Shown here: piece after piece, positions 7,559 to 16,692 of the stretch
Layout of the letters: each line of letters starts with the position of its first letter
Numbering within the stretch: position 1 is the first letter of the stretch
Assembly: GCF_900103585.1 (NCBI RefSeq)
Contig: NZ_FNHV01000025.1
Span: 1 to 56,784 of the forward strand
Length of the DNA: 56,784 bases
Reading direction: 5' to 3'
Source of the DNA: Streptomyces sp. cf386
GTDB lineage: Bacteria > Actinomycetota > Actinomycetes > Streptomycetales > Streptomycetaceae
The notes under the pieces: generated by a model
What the model saw: only the letters and a program-made list of their open reading frames with translations
Told to the model about the DNA's origin: nothing
Databases searched by the model: none
Made by a program: the position numbers and the translations under genes

Positions 7559-9529
7559 ATGAGCGTTGACGGGTGGGACGAGTCACGCGGTGACGGTGAC
7601 TCGGCGACTCCGCAGGTGCCGAGTCAGGGCGGACGGGCGGACCTGCCGCCGGGCGGTTGGCCGGCGGAGGGCCGCACGCACGCGCGCGCGGAGGGCAGCG
7701 TCCCGGCACAGCGCGACCGACGCGAGGACGGCGCGCTGCCCACGCCACGCGAAATGCCGCCGTCGGACGCCGACCTGATCGGGCGGATGCGTGCCGGCGA
7801 CGACACCGCGTACGAGGAGCTGTACCGGCGCCACGCGGAAGCGGTGCGCCGGTACGCGCGTACCTGCTGCCGTGACGCCCACACCGCGGACGACCTCACG
7901 GCCGAGGTCTTCGCCCGCATGCTCCAGGCGGTACGCGGCGGCTCCGGTCCCGAGCACGCCGTACGGGCGTATCTGCTCACGTCGATCCGGCGGGCCGCCG
8001 CGGACTGGACGAAGTCGGCGCGGCGCGAGCAACTGGTCGACGACTTCGCGGTGTTCGCCGCGCAGTCCGCGCGCGTCTCCGAGGTCTCGGACGACGACAC
8101 ATTGGACCTGGGTGCCGATGTGCGGGCGATGCACGAGGCCGAGCAGTCCATGGCCATGCAGGCCTTCCGGTCGCTGCCGGAGCGCTGGCAGGCGGTGCTG
8201 TGGCACACCGAGGTCGAGGACGAGTCGCCGAGCGAGGTGGCCACGCTCTTCGGGCTCGACGCCAACGGCACGCGCGTGCTCGCCAGCCGCGCTCGCGAGG
8301 GACTCAAGCAGGCCTACCTCCAGGCCCACGTCAGCGCCAGCCTCGCCAGCGACGAGGGGTGCGCCCGCTATGCCGACCGGCTCGGCGCCTACGCCCGCGG
8401 CAGCCTGCGCACCCGTGCCGAGCGGGGTCTGCGCAAGCACCTGGAGGAGTGCGCCAAGTGCCGGCTGGCCGCGGGCCAGATCAAGGAAGTCGCCGGCGGT
8501 ATCCCCGCCGTCGTGCCGGTCGCGGTCATCGGCTGGTTCGGCGTCGCCGGGTATGCCAAGGCGGCCGGGCTCATCGCCGGTGGTGCCGGGGCGGGTGCGG
8601 CCGGTGCCGCGGGAGCGGCCGCGGCGGCGAGCGGCGGTTCGTCGAGCGGTGCGTCGGGGGGAGCCGCCGCGGCGGGCGGCAGTTCGTCCGGCGGGGCGAG
8701 CTCGGGCGGCGCGGCGGCCGCCGAAGGACTGGGCGCGCCGCTGAAGGCGGGTATCGCGGCCGGTGTGGTCGCCGTGGGCGTGGCGGCGGCGATCGTGCTC
8801 GCGCTGGCCGGCAACGACCAGCCGACCCACAAGGAGGACGCCAAGCAGCCACCCGTGCCCTCCCCCATCGTCGAGGAGACGCCGACGCCCGAGCCGTCGG
8901 AGAAGGAGCCCTCGGAGCCCGCCCCGCAGCCGCCGGCGATCGTCCCGGCCGCGAACCCGAAGCCGACCCCGACACCCGCCCCGACGCCCAGCCGCACGCC
9001 CAGTCCGACGGCCACGCCCACGCCCTCCGCGACGCCGACGCCCACCCCCACTCCGACCCCGACGCCCACCCCGACTCCGACGCCCCCGCCCGCCCCGGTC
9101 GTCTACCAGTGGAGCGAGCTGTCGTACGACATCGCAGGCGACGGCACCGAGCCCGAGATGCGGATCGGGGAGAGCAGCTGGGTGTGGCAGAGGTACGGCG
9201 CCTCGATCGCCGACCAGCGGTACGCGCACGGCGTCACCGTGCACGGCCGGTCCTCCGTCGTCATCGACCTCAACCGGGAGTGCTCCGCCTACGACGCGCT
9301 GGTCGGCGTCGACGACAGCACCCTGGGCCTGGGCAAGTTCTCCTTCTCGGTCTACGCCGACGGCGTCCGGCTGTGGAAGTCCGCAGTGCTCAAGGGCGGG
9401 GACTCGGCGGTGCCGGTCCATGTGAACCTCACCGGGCGCGCGACCGTACGGCTGGTGGTCGAGCCGCACGGCACCCTCGACAACCTGATGCTGGCGGACT
9501 GGGCGGAGTCGAAGTTCAGCTGCGGGTAA
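7559..9529 (+). CDS. ECF sigma factor fused to zinc-finger, membrane span and NPCBM domain
   Basis: This 656-aa one-polypeptide regulator has the following parts. A disordered lead covers 1-65. Sigma region 2 is at ~69-152 (DADLIGRMRAGDDTAYEELY, DDLTAEVF, RAYLLTSIRRAAADW). Sigma region 4 is at ~200-256 (SLPERWQAVLW, SPSEVATLFGLDANGTRVL). A zinc-finger anti-sigma-like motif has H294-x3-C298-x2-C301 and C268 upstream. A Gly/Ala/Ser-rich hinge follows, then a membrane helix at ~397-417, a Pro-Thr stalk at ~431-511 made of PT repeats, and a C-terminal NPCBM-type beta domain (~512-656) that should lie outside the membrane. An ECF sigma normally has a separate anti-sigma partner; here both are fused, together with a sensor-like domain. 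It resembles the carbohydrate-domain ECF classes with regulatory extensions reported from Streptomyces. Release mechanism and target promoters are unknown. Confidence 0.9.
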   Translation: MSVDGWDESRGDGDSATPQVPSQGGRADLPPGGWPAEGRTHARAEGSVPAQRDRREDGALPTPREMPPSDADLIGRMRAGDDTAYEELYRRHAEAVRRYARTCCRDAHTADDLTAEVFARMLQAVRGGSGPEHAVRAYLLTSIRRAAADWTKSARREQLVDDFAVFAAQSARVSEVSDDDTLDLGADVRAMHEAEQSMAMQAFRSLPERWQAVLWHTEVEDESPSEVATLFGLDANGTRVLASRAREGLKQAYLQAHVSASLASDEGCARYADRLGAYARGSLRTRAERGLRKHLEECAKCRLAAGQIKEVAGGIPAVVPVAVIGWFGVAGYAKAAGLIAGGAGAGAAGAAGAAAAASGGSSSGASGGAAAAGGSSSGGASSGGAAAAEGLGAPLKAGIAAGVVAVGVAAAIVLALAGNDQPTHKEDAKQPPVPSPIVEETPTPEPSEKEPSEPAPQPPAIVPAANPKPTPTPAPTPSRTPSPTATPTPSATPTPTPTPTPTPTPTPTPPPAPVVYQWSELSYDIAGDGTEPEMRIGESSWVWQRYGASIADQRYAHGVTVHGRSSVVIDLNRECSAYDALVGVDDSTLGLGKFSFSVYADGVRLWKSAVLKGGDSAVPVHVNLTGRATVRLVVEPHGTLDNLMLADWAESKFSCG

Positions 9530-9556
9530 GGGCGTTCAGCCGACCTGCTGCTGGCC

Positions 9557-12500
9557 TCACCGCACCCGCCGGGTGGGGACATGGAGGTCGCGCACGGCCT
9601 CGTCGAGCTCGCGCAGGACGTCGTCGTAGGTGAGGGCGGCGCCCCGGGTGTGCTCGGCGGTGAACTCCTCGGCCCTGAGGGCGGTGCGGGCGGCGGCCTC
9701 GGCACGGTCGGCATGGGCGCGCTCCGGCAGGGGGCGCGGATGACCGCCGCGCCAGCGCTCCGAGGCGGCGAGCAGGCGGACCGCGCGGAGATGGTCGCCG
9801 AGGCGGGTCAGCAGGTCCGCCGCCGCGTCCGTGAGGGTCGCCGTGATCACGTCGGCGCAGCGTTTCTCCACGGCCAGGTGCAGTGTGTCGACCAGGCGGG
9901 GCAGTCCGTGCTTCGCGCCCGACTCCGCCGTCGCCGTCAGGGCGTCGACCGCGTTCAGCATCACGAGGAACTGCGGCGGTGGCGTGGTGCGCTCGATCTG
10001 CGCGCGGGCCGCCTCACACAGCTCACGCGCGCGTGCGGTGTCCTGATCGTCCAGCGCGATATGGGCCCGCATCAGCAGGACGAACGCCCGTGAGTCCCCC
10101 ACGCCGTACCGGTCGGCCGCGCCGCTCGCCTCGTCCAGCGCGGTCAGGGCGGCCTGATGGTCGCCCGAGCGATAGGCGATCTCGGCGAGCCTGGCGATGA
10201 GGAAGGGCGTCTCGGCGTACGCGCCCACCTCGTGGGCGAGGCGCAGCCCCTCCTCGAACTCGCCCCTGGCCTCCTCGAAGCGGCTGCGTGACATGGCCGT
10301 CTCACCGGCCGCGCTGCACACCTGGGCCCGCATCCAGCGGTCCCCGGCCCGGCGGCTGATGCTCCGCAGCTCCACGAGGTCCTCGTCGACGCTCGCCATG
10401 CCGCCGGGTGAGTCGACGAGCATGTGCGTGCGGAACATCAGGATGCAGCCGATCTCCCAGTCGCCGCCGTGCACACGGCAGTTGGCCAGCACAGCGTCCA
10501 TGACCTGCCCGGTGTTCGCCGTGTCGCCCAGAATGAAGTGGGTCAACGGCCAGACCAGGCCCGGAAGACGGGCCGACTCGGGGCCGCCCCGCGCGAAGTG
10601 GGCCCGCACTCGATCGACGTACCGGCGCTGTCGATCGTCCTGCCAGTGCCCCACCGTTTCGAACTCGATGGCGAGGAACAGATGCAGCACGCGGAGATCC
10701 ATCCGGGGCCCGTGCCGCGGGTGGTGCGTCTGCCCCTCGGGGGCGGCGAGGAAGGCGTCCACCGGGTCGACGGCGGGAAGGTCGCCGGAGCCCGTACGAG
10801 CCTGCCGGATGGTGGCCGGTGCCGCGGCGTCCAGGGCGGCGCACAGGCTGAGAATCCGGACGGCCCAAGCCGCGCCCTCGACACGGTAGTTGCGCAGCCA
10901 CCAGAACCAGCCCATGGCGAGGGCGATGGACGTGGCGCCCGGTTCGTCACCCGCGAGGAGGGCTCGGTCGAGAGCCGCGCGGATGTTGTCCAGCTCGGTC
11001 TCCAGGCGGGAGATCCACGGGAGTTGGTCGGCGGAGCGCAGCAGCGGATCGGCCTCGTCGACCAGTGCGCGCACCCACGCGCGGTGCCTGCGCTCCGCCG
11101 CCAGACGCAGCTCGGGGAACTCGGCGGCGCGCTCCACGGCGTACTCGTGGATGGTCTCCAGCATGCGGTACCGCATGCCGTCGGAGCCGTCCCGCTCGCA
11201 CGGGGTGGCCACGATCAGGGACTTGTCGACGAGCGCGCCGATGAGGTCGGCGGTCGGCCCGGTGCACACGGCTTCCGCCGCCGCGAGGTCCCAGCCGCCC
11301 GCGAAGACGGACATTTCGCGCAGCACCGTTCGCTCCCCCTCGTCGAGCAGGTCCCAGGACCAGTCGACGACGGCCCGCAGGGTCTGCTGGCGGGGCAGGA
11401 CCGTACGGCTTCCGGAGGTGAGGAGGCGGAAGCGGTCGTCGAGGCGGTCGGCGATCTGACGGGGTGTGAGCAGCCGTAGCCGGGCCGCCGCCAGCTCGAT
11501 GGCGAGCGGCAGGCCGTCGAGGCGGCGGCAGATCTCGGCGACGGCGCCCTTGTCGCGCTCGTCGCGCTCGTCGCGCAGTGCGGCGGCTGCGTCGGGGCGG
11601 ACTGCTGCCGCGCGCTCCGCGAAGAGGCGGTGAGCCTGGTCGGGGAGCAGGGGCTCGACCGGGCGCACCAACTCGCCGGGGACACCCAGGGGTTCACGGC
11701 TGGTGGCGAGGATCGTGAGGCCTGGGCAGCGGGTGAGGAGGGTCTCGGCGAGGGTGGCGGCCGCGCCGATGACATGTTCGCAGTTGTCAAGGATCAGGAG
11801 TCGGCTGCGCGAGGCGCAGTACTCGATCAGGAGGGCGACCGGGTCGTCCTGCGGGGCCGACAGCTCGTTGGTCAGGAGCACGGTCTCGCGCAGACCGAGC
11901 GCGTTGACCACCGCGCCTGGCACCGCCTCCGGCCTGTCGAGGGGGGCGAGCTCGACGAGCCATGCCTGTGGGAGCCCGGCGGCGGCTTCCTCGGCGAGGC
12001 GGGTCTTTCCAGAGCCGCCCGGTCCGGTGAGCGTGACCAGTCTGGCCCTGTGCAATTCGGAACGGATGGCGTCGAGTTCGAGTTCCCTGCCCACGAAAGA
12101 GGTAAGGCGGGGACGGAGGTTGCCGTTGCGTTCGGGGGGTTGGGGGTGGGGTGGGGGTTGGAGGTGGTGGGGGTGGTGGGAGTTGTGGGGGTGATGCCGG
12201 CCTGGCGGGGCGGGGTGTGAATGGGGGGCCGCGTCGGAGGCCTTGGGTGGCTCGGGGGCCGTGGGGATCGCGGGGGCCGCCGGGGTCGTGGAGGCCGCGG
12301 GCGCCAGTAGTTCGGCGTGCAGGGCTCGGAGTTCGGGGCCGGGGTCCGTGCCGAGGCCGTCGGCGAGGGCGTGGCGGGTGGATTCGTATGCGGCGAGGGC
12401 GTCGGCTGGGCGGCCCGTGTCGCGCAGGGCGCGGATGAGGAGGGCGTGCAGCGGTTCGTCGTACGGGTGCGCCGTGGTCAGTTCCCTCAGTTCGGGTACG

Positions 12501-13015
12501 GCGTCCTGGGCGCGGCCCAGTCGCAGGTCCGCGTCGATGCGGGCTCGGGTCGCCTCCAGGCGCAGGGCCTCCGGGCGGGTCGCGGGGGCGGCGCGGTCGG
12601 GGAGGTCCGTCAGGGCGGGGCCGCGCCACAGGGTGAGGGCGGTGGCGAGGTCGTGGGCGGCGGTGTGCGGGTCGCCGCGGTCGAGGGCTGCGGTGCCCTG
12701 CCGTATCAGGCGTTCGAAGACGAAGAGGTCCACGTCGGCCTCGGTGGCTGCGAGTCGGTAGCCGCCGGGGGCGGAGGTGACGGCCTCCTTGCCGAGTGTG
12801 CGGCGCAGACGGCCTACCAGGGCCTGGAGGGCGGCCGGGGCGTCCATGGGCGGGGCGTCGGCCCAGACCTCGTCGATCAGGGCGTCGGGGGTGGCCAGGC
12901 GGCCCGGGCGTAGGGCCAGGGCCGTGAGCAGCGCGCGGAGGCGGGGGCCGCCGACGGGTATGACGGTGCCCTGGTCGTCCTCCGCCTGGGTGACGCCCAG
13001 GATTCTGTACCGCAC
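9557..13015 (-). CDS. large AfsR/SARP-like regulator: OmpR-HTH, BTAD, NB-ARC, TPR
   Basis: The product is about 1152 aa. The N-terminal ~100 residues form an OmpR/PhoB-type winged helix (RLRALLTALALRPGRLAT; ALQALVGRLRRTLG; APGGYRL). A bacterial transcriptional activation domain reaches to ~245. A Pro/His-rich linker (HHPHNSHHPHHLQ) follows, then an NB-ARC/STAND ATPase with Walker A GPGGSGKTRL and Walker B LLILDNCEHV. The C-terminal half has TPR-like helices. This AfsR-type layout usually serves pathway or global activation of secondary metabolism. I chose the GTG at 13015 (VRYRILGV) because the reading frame upstream runs into the extragenic repeat and is Pro/Arg-rich. It converges with the sigma-factor gene, 27 bp away. 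The target is unknown. Confidence 0.88.
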   Translation of the reverse strand: MRYRILGVTQAEDDQGTVIPVGGPRLRALLTALALRPGRLATPDALIDEVWADAPPMDAPAALQALVGRLRRTLGKEAVTSAPGGYRLAATEADVDLFVFERLIRQGTAALDRGDPHTAAHDLATALTLWRGPALTDLPDRAAPATRPEALRLEATRARIDADLRLGRAQDAVPELRELTTAHPYDEPLHALLIRALRDTGRPADALAAYESTRHALADGLGTDPGPELRALHAELLAPAASTTPAAPAIPTAPEPPKASDAAPHSHPAPPGRHHPHNSHHPHHLQPPPHPQPPERNGNLRPRLTSFVGRELELDAIRSELHRARLVTLTGPGGSGKTRLAEEAAAGLPQAWLVELAPLDRPEAVPGAVVNALGLRETVLLTNELSAPQDDPVALLIEYCASRSRLLILDNCEHVIGAAATLAETLLTRCPGLTILATSREPLGVPGELVRPVEPLLPDQAHRLFAERAAAVRPDAAAALRDERDERDKGAVAEICRRLDGLPLAIELAAARLRLLTPRQIADRLDDRFRLLTSGSRTVLPRQQTLRAVVDWSWDLLDEGERTVLREMSVFAGGWDLAAAEAVCTGPTADLIGALVDKSLIVATPCERDGSDGMRYRMLETIHEYAVERAAEFPELRLAAERRHRAWVRALVDEADPLLRSADQLPWISRLETELDNIRAALDRALLAGDEPGATSIALAMGWFWWLRNYRVEGAAWAVRILSLCAALDAAAPATIRQARTGSGDLPAVDPVDAFLAAPEGQTHHPRHGPRMDLRVLHLFLAIEFETVGHWQDDRQRRYVDRVRAHFARGGPESARLPGLVWPLTHFILGDTANTGQVMDAVLANCRVHGGDWEIGCILMFRTHMLVDSPGGMASVDEDLVELRSISRRAGDRWMRAQVCSAAGETAMSRSRFEEARGEFEEGLRLAHEVGAYAETPFLIARLAEIAYRSGDHQAALTALDEASGAADRYGVGDSRAFVLLMRAHIALDDQDTARARELCEAARAQIERTTPPPQFLVMLNAVDALTATAESGAKHGLPRLVDTLHLAVEKRCADVITATLTDAAADLLTRLGDHLRAVRLLAASERWRGGHPRPLPERAHADRAEAAARTALRAEEFTAEHTRGAALTYDDVLRELDEAVRDLHVPTRRVR

Positions 13016-13139
13016 CGGGTCATTGTCGCGGGGGTGGCTGTCAAGGGCACGGGTTTTGTCGGGTCGGGGGGTCGTGGGGCGGGGCCCAGGTGGTCGAGGG
13101 TCCACGGTTGGGGTGGTTGGCCGGGTGCGGGCCGGGAGT

Positions 13140-13320
13140 TTTCTCGCCCCCGCCGCCCCTACCCGTCCCATCCTCCAGGGGCTCTGCCCCTTCGACCCCG
13201 GGCCCCCTGGGGGCCTGCGGCCCTCAGACCCCCGCATCGGCCCCGAAAGGGCCTCGTCCTCAAACGCCGGACGGGCTGGGATACCCGGACCGGCGTCGAG
13301 AGCGTGCCAGCCGTCCGCTC
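13140..13320. repeat. hairpin-rich Streptomyces extragenic repeat, copy B
   Basis: This is homologous to the blocks at 2556 and 21096: the same C-rich start, GGGGCTCTGCCCC hairpin, GGCCCCGAAAGGGCC hairpin, and the invariant 24-nt core at 13253-13276. It lies upstream of the AfsR-like gene, whose start is at 13015, and continues into a decayed tandem array. It is in the same orientation as the other two copies although the genes around it are on the minus strand. Confidence 0.85.
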
Positions 13321-13330
13321 AGACTGCACC

Positions 13331-13745
13331 TGCGGGTGGTGGGGGTAGGGGCGGAGTCCCCCACGGGTGGGTGGGGGATCGGGACGGCACAACCTCAGCC
13401 TCCAACACCGCACAGGCCGAAATGCGCGCGCCCGCGTCGAGAAGGTGCCGGCGGTCCACTCAGACGCCCCTGCGGGTGAGTGGAGGTAGGGACAGAATCC
13501 CCACGGGTCGGTGGGAGATCGGGACGGCACAACTCAGCCTCCAACACCGCACAGGCCGAAATGCGCGCGCCCGCGTCGAGAGGGGGCCGTCGATCGCGGG
13601 CGAGTGAGGGTCGGGGGGAGTCCCCCACAGGGCTGAAATGCGCGCACCCCCACCGAAAGGGAACCGCCGATCGCGGGCGAGTGAGGGTCGGGGACGGAGT
13701 CCCCCACAGGTAGGTGAGAGAACGGGACGGCACGACCACGGCCCC
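13331..13745. repeat. degenerate tandem array derived from the repeat
   Basis: Two units of about 140 bp start at 13377 and 13517, each opening with GATCGGGACGGCACAAC and containing CAGCCTCCAACACCGCACAG and AATGCGCGCGCCCGCGTCGA. A third, more decayed start is at 13720. A nested duplication of about 77 bp repeats CGATCGCGGGCGAGTGAGGG (13591 and 13668). No gene is credible here. Together with copy B it fills most of the 818-bp gap between 13016 and 13833. Confidence 0.8.
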
Positions 13746-13833
13746 ACACACCGGACGTGCTGAAACGCGCAGGCCCGCAGAAGCCAGGGACCGTACGCCC
13801 TCGTCCCCAACGCCGCCCGATGGGCTGACGTTC

Positions 13834-15933
13834 CTACCCCCGCCGCACCCCGGCCCCCGCCCCCAACGCCCCCCTCTGCGGCGTGATCCCCGCCGGTACC
13901 GCGCGCTGGCGGGCGGGGGTTCCTGTCCAGCAGGTGCCTCTGCGGGCCAAGAGGCGGCGTAGCCAGAGTTCCAGGGAGACCAGGTCGGCCAGGCCGTCCA
14001 GGGGGAGGGGTTCGCCCTCGGCTGCGGCGCGGAGGGCCTTGCGGACCACTCGGGCCTCGACCAGGCCCGCCTGGGCCAGGAGGGGGGTGCCGAAGAGGGC
14101 CATCAGGGAGTCTGTGGACACCCTCAGGCCCGTTCGTGCCGCCACCGCCGCCGACGCGTGGGAGGGGGCGCCCCAGCCGGGTGGGAGGTCGGCGACTCCG
14201 GCGCCCTCCAGGACCGTACGGAGGATCGCGGCGCGGGCGCCGGGCTGGACGCGCAGGGCCTCGGGGAGGGCTCGGCAGGCGCGGACGACCTGGTTGTCGA
14301 GGAACGGGGTGTGCAGGCGCTGGAAGCGGATCTCGGCGGCCTGTTCCAGGACGCGGATGTCCGAGGCGTGGCGGGCCAGTGCGGCACGCGCGCGATGGTC
14401 GCCGGGACGCTGGCCCGGGCCGACGCCGTTGCGGTGCGACGCCGCTTGCAGGCGAACCGATACTTCAGCCAGCGCCTCCCCGGTCAGCCAGCGGGCCGCG
14501 GGGCCTGGTCTGGCCCAGGTGAGCGCGGCGAGCGACGCCCCTACGGCACCTCCGGGTTCGTCGAAGCGGCGGTGGAGGAGGCGGTCAGCGAGGGATTCCA
14601 GGCCCGTTCGGTACGGGGTGCGGGACAGCTTCCGTGCCGCGCCGTACACGCGCGCGGGGACCAGTACCGAGCCGTCCGCCTTCGCCAGCGCCGCGACCGG
14701 GCGGACCAGATGGCGCCGCTTGCGGTCCATCAGGAGGTCGGCGAGGCGGGCCGGATGCGCGTCCAGGACCTGGCGGGCGCCGTATCCGGTGAAGTGGTCC
14801 GCGCTGCCCGACGCAAGGCGTGCGCGGTGTCTCGCCGCCGTGACCAGGCTCGGGCCCGGCTCGTCCGTCAACGGGCCGTCCAGGTCGGCGTACGGGAGTG
14901 TGTCCTCGCCGCCGGTCACCACCACGTGGTGCAGGCGGGGGTTGGCCGCCAGAGTGCCCGCTCGTTCCAGCTCGGCCTCGCGGCCGCCCACCGCCAGGTC
15001 GTTGAAAGTGACTGCCAGGAGGCGTTCCCCCGCGCCCGTGCCGTGTCCCAGGACCGTGCCCGGCATCCCCGGGAGGCCGGCGGCCAGCAACGCCAGCGTG
15101 CCGGACGCGGGGCCGCCGGACAGGTCCGCCCCGATGCCCGGAACCGGCATCCCGCGCGCGGCGCGCCGCTCGGCCGGGCCCATCCCGGGGACCGGTCCTG
15201 GGTCTATGTCGGCGCCGGGGACATGGCGAGGTGCGGACAGACGCGCGCGTACCGCCTCCACCAGGGCGTCGCGTACGGCGTCCACCGCGCTGTCCGGGTC
15301 CGCCGTCGGGGCCGCCACGGCCAGCGAGGCGACCGGCTCGTACCCGGCGATCTCGCGTGCGCCGGTGCGCAGGATCAGCGCATGCCCCGGCGGAATGCGC
15401 CGTACGCCGTCGTACGGGGTGGAGTCGTGCAGCGCCGCCGGTACGTCGGGGGCGGCGAGCAGGGCGGCGAGGTGGCCGAAGTCGAGGTTGGCCTCGATGA
15501 GGTCGGCGAGGGGGAGGGCGGCCGTCGCATAGGCCGTGCCGTTCGCCCAGGGGGTGTAGAACACGGGCCGCGCGCCCGCGAGATCGCCGCACACCATGAT
15601 GCGGCGGCCGACCTGGACGACTGCCGTGTAGCTGCCGGACCACGCCGTCAGATGCCGAAGTGCCCCTCCGCGCGCGGCGAACAGACCGACCCGCAGCTGC
15701 TCGTCGCTCGCCCCGCAGGTGCCGAGCACCGCGATCCGGGTCTGCGCGTCGGCCTTCACCACGCGCACCTCGTCCGGGCGCCAGTCGCCGACCGCCCAGA
15801 GCGGATCGGGGTCACCCCACAGGAGTTGGGACCCCACCGGGTGCACGGTCTCGCCGTCGCTCCCGGTGGCCCCCGCGGTGCCGATTCCGGCGGTCACCGC
15901 GGCGGTGCTGCTCCATCCCACCAACCACCGCAT
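13834..15933 (-). CDS. asparagine-synthetase-like protein lacking key catalytic residues
   Basis: The product is 699 aa. Residues ~1-200 resemble the class II glutaminase domain of AsnB (GSYTAVVQVG, CGDLAGARPVFYT), but the start reads MRWLVGW, so the essential Cys2 nucleophile is absent. Residues ~265-650 are the synthetase domain. The PP-loop SGGxDS reads SGGPAS at 272-277, so its Asp is also missing; I checked this at the nucleotide level. The C-terminal part keeps FQRLHTPFLDNQVVRACRALP, the AsnB/lasso-cyclase pattern. Amidotransferase activity from glutamine therefore looks impossible and ATP activation doubtful. I chose the ATG at 15933. There is no lasso precursor or protease nearby. It is divergent from the NsdA-like gene. 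It may be a pseudoenzyme or have a changed reaction. Confidence 0.82.
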   Translation of the reverse strand: MRWLVGWSSTAAVTAGIGTAGATGSDGETVHPVGSQLLWGDPDPLWAVGDWRPDEVRVVKADAQTRIAVLGTCGASDEQLRVGLFAARGGALRHLTAWSGSYTAVVQVGRRIMVCGDLAGARPVFYTPWANGTAYATAALPLADLIEANLDFGHLAALLAAPDVPAALHDSTPYDGVRRIPPGHALILRTGAREIAGYEPVASLAVAAPTADPDSAVDAVRDALVEAVRARLSAPRHVPGADIDPGPVPGMGPAERRAARGMPVPGIGADLSGGPASGTLALLAAGLPGMPGTVLGHGTGAGERLLAVTFNDLAVGGREAELERAGTLAANPRLHHVVVTGGEDTLPYADLDGPLTDEPGPSLVTAARHRARLASGSADHFTGYGARQVLDAHPARLADLLMDRKRRHLVRPVAALAKADGSVLVPARVYGAARKLSRTPYRTGLESLADRLLHRRFDEPGGAVGASLAALTWARPGPAARWLTGEALAEVSVRLQAASHRNGVGPGQRPGDHRARAALARHASDIRVLEQAAEIRFQRLHTPFLDNQVVRACRALPEALRVQPGARAAILRTVLEGAGVADLPPGWGAPSHASAAVAARTGLRVSTDSLMALFGTPLLAQAGLVEARVVRKALRAAAEGEPLPLDGLADLVSLELWLRRLLARRGTCWTGTPARQRAVPAGITPQRGALGAGAGVRRG

Positions 15934-16692
15934 CGACGCCTCCACAGGCTGTGGACAACCAGTGCACGGTACGAACCGGTTCCCCATGCTGCCATGAAGG
16001 ACGCGTGCGGGAGGGCGGCTGAGCCGCTCGAACTCCGGGAATCGCGCCCGCGCGAGTGCCCCCAGGTCGGCTCGGTGATGCCCGAACCCCCGGACGGGGC
16101 AAGAGGATCCACCCGGGCGGAGGGAAGGAATCCATGGAGGGAGGGACGAGGAGATCGCATCGCGTCTGCGACGTGAATGCGCCCCCGATACGCTCCCCCA
16201 AAACGCCCTCTGCGCCCTCAAGTACCGTGGTCGGAGGGGTAATCACCCGAGAGAAGCGGGGTCGATTTTCAGCCAAATCGACGTCGTAGGGACAGGCTCG
16301 CGCACCCTCCGTACAAGCCCTCCGCATTACTCGCCGTGCTCGCGGTGCGCGCAGTCCGGGGAACGGAGTGCGCCCCCCGGACCGTTCCGCCGCCCGCGGG
16401 GATGTAGGCGGCGGAATCCCCCAGCCCACTGGATCCAGTACAGCGGGCCGACCCACGCAAGAGCCATGGAACCGCTCCCCCGGTGGCTGGAGAAGAGCGC
16501 ACGGACGGGCGCACAGCCACACAGCGGGAGCACGCCACAACTGTCCGTGCAGAGTGCGCACTTCAGTACGGACCACAATCCCGCCAACCGGAACAATGCC
16601 CCTTAACGCTTGGGATGCGGCGAACTACGCTGGGTTTACGAATGCCGCGTGGTTATGCCAGCGCGGCAGCCGTCTGTGTCGAGGGGTGGCGC
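15934..16692. other. 759-bp divergent intergenic region
   Basis: No convincing gene is present. It holds a perfect DnaA-box match on the minus strand at 15950-15958 (TTGTCCACA) inside the palindrome CCACAGGCTGTGG (15942-15954), just upstream of the asparagine-synthetase-like start. The AT-richer part at 16200-16300 and the stretch at 16590-16640 probably carry the two opposite promoters, but I could not pick clear -35/-10 pairs. Confidence 0.5.

Noticed and set aside
13331..13745. CRISPR-like array
   Set aside because: Units are long (140 and 77 bp), degenerate and lack equal spacers, and no cas gene is present; they derive from the extragenic repeat.
13834..16692. Lasso-peptide cluster around the asparagine-synthetase-like gene
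   Set aside because: There is no precursor peptide, B1/B2 protein or ABC transporter, and the PP-loop Asp needed for macrolactam formation is missing.
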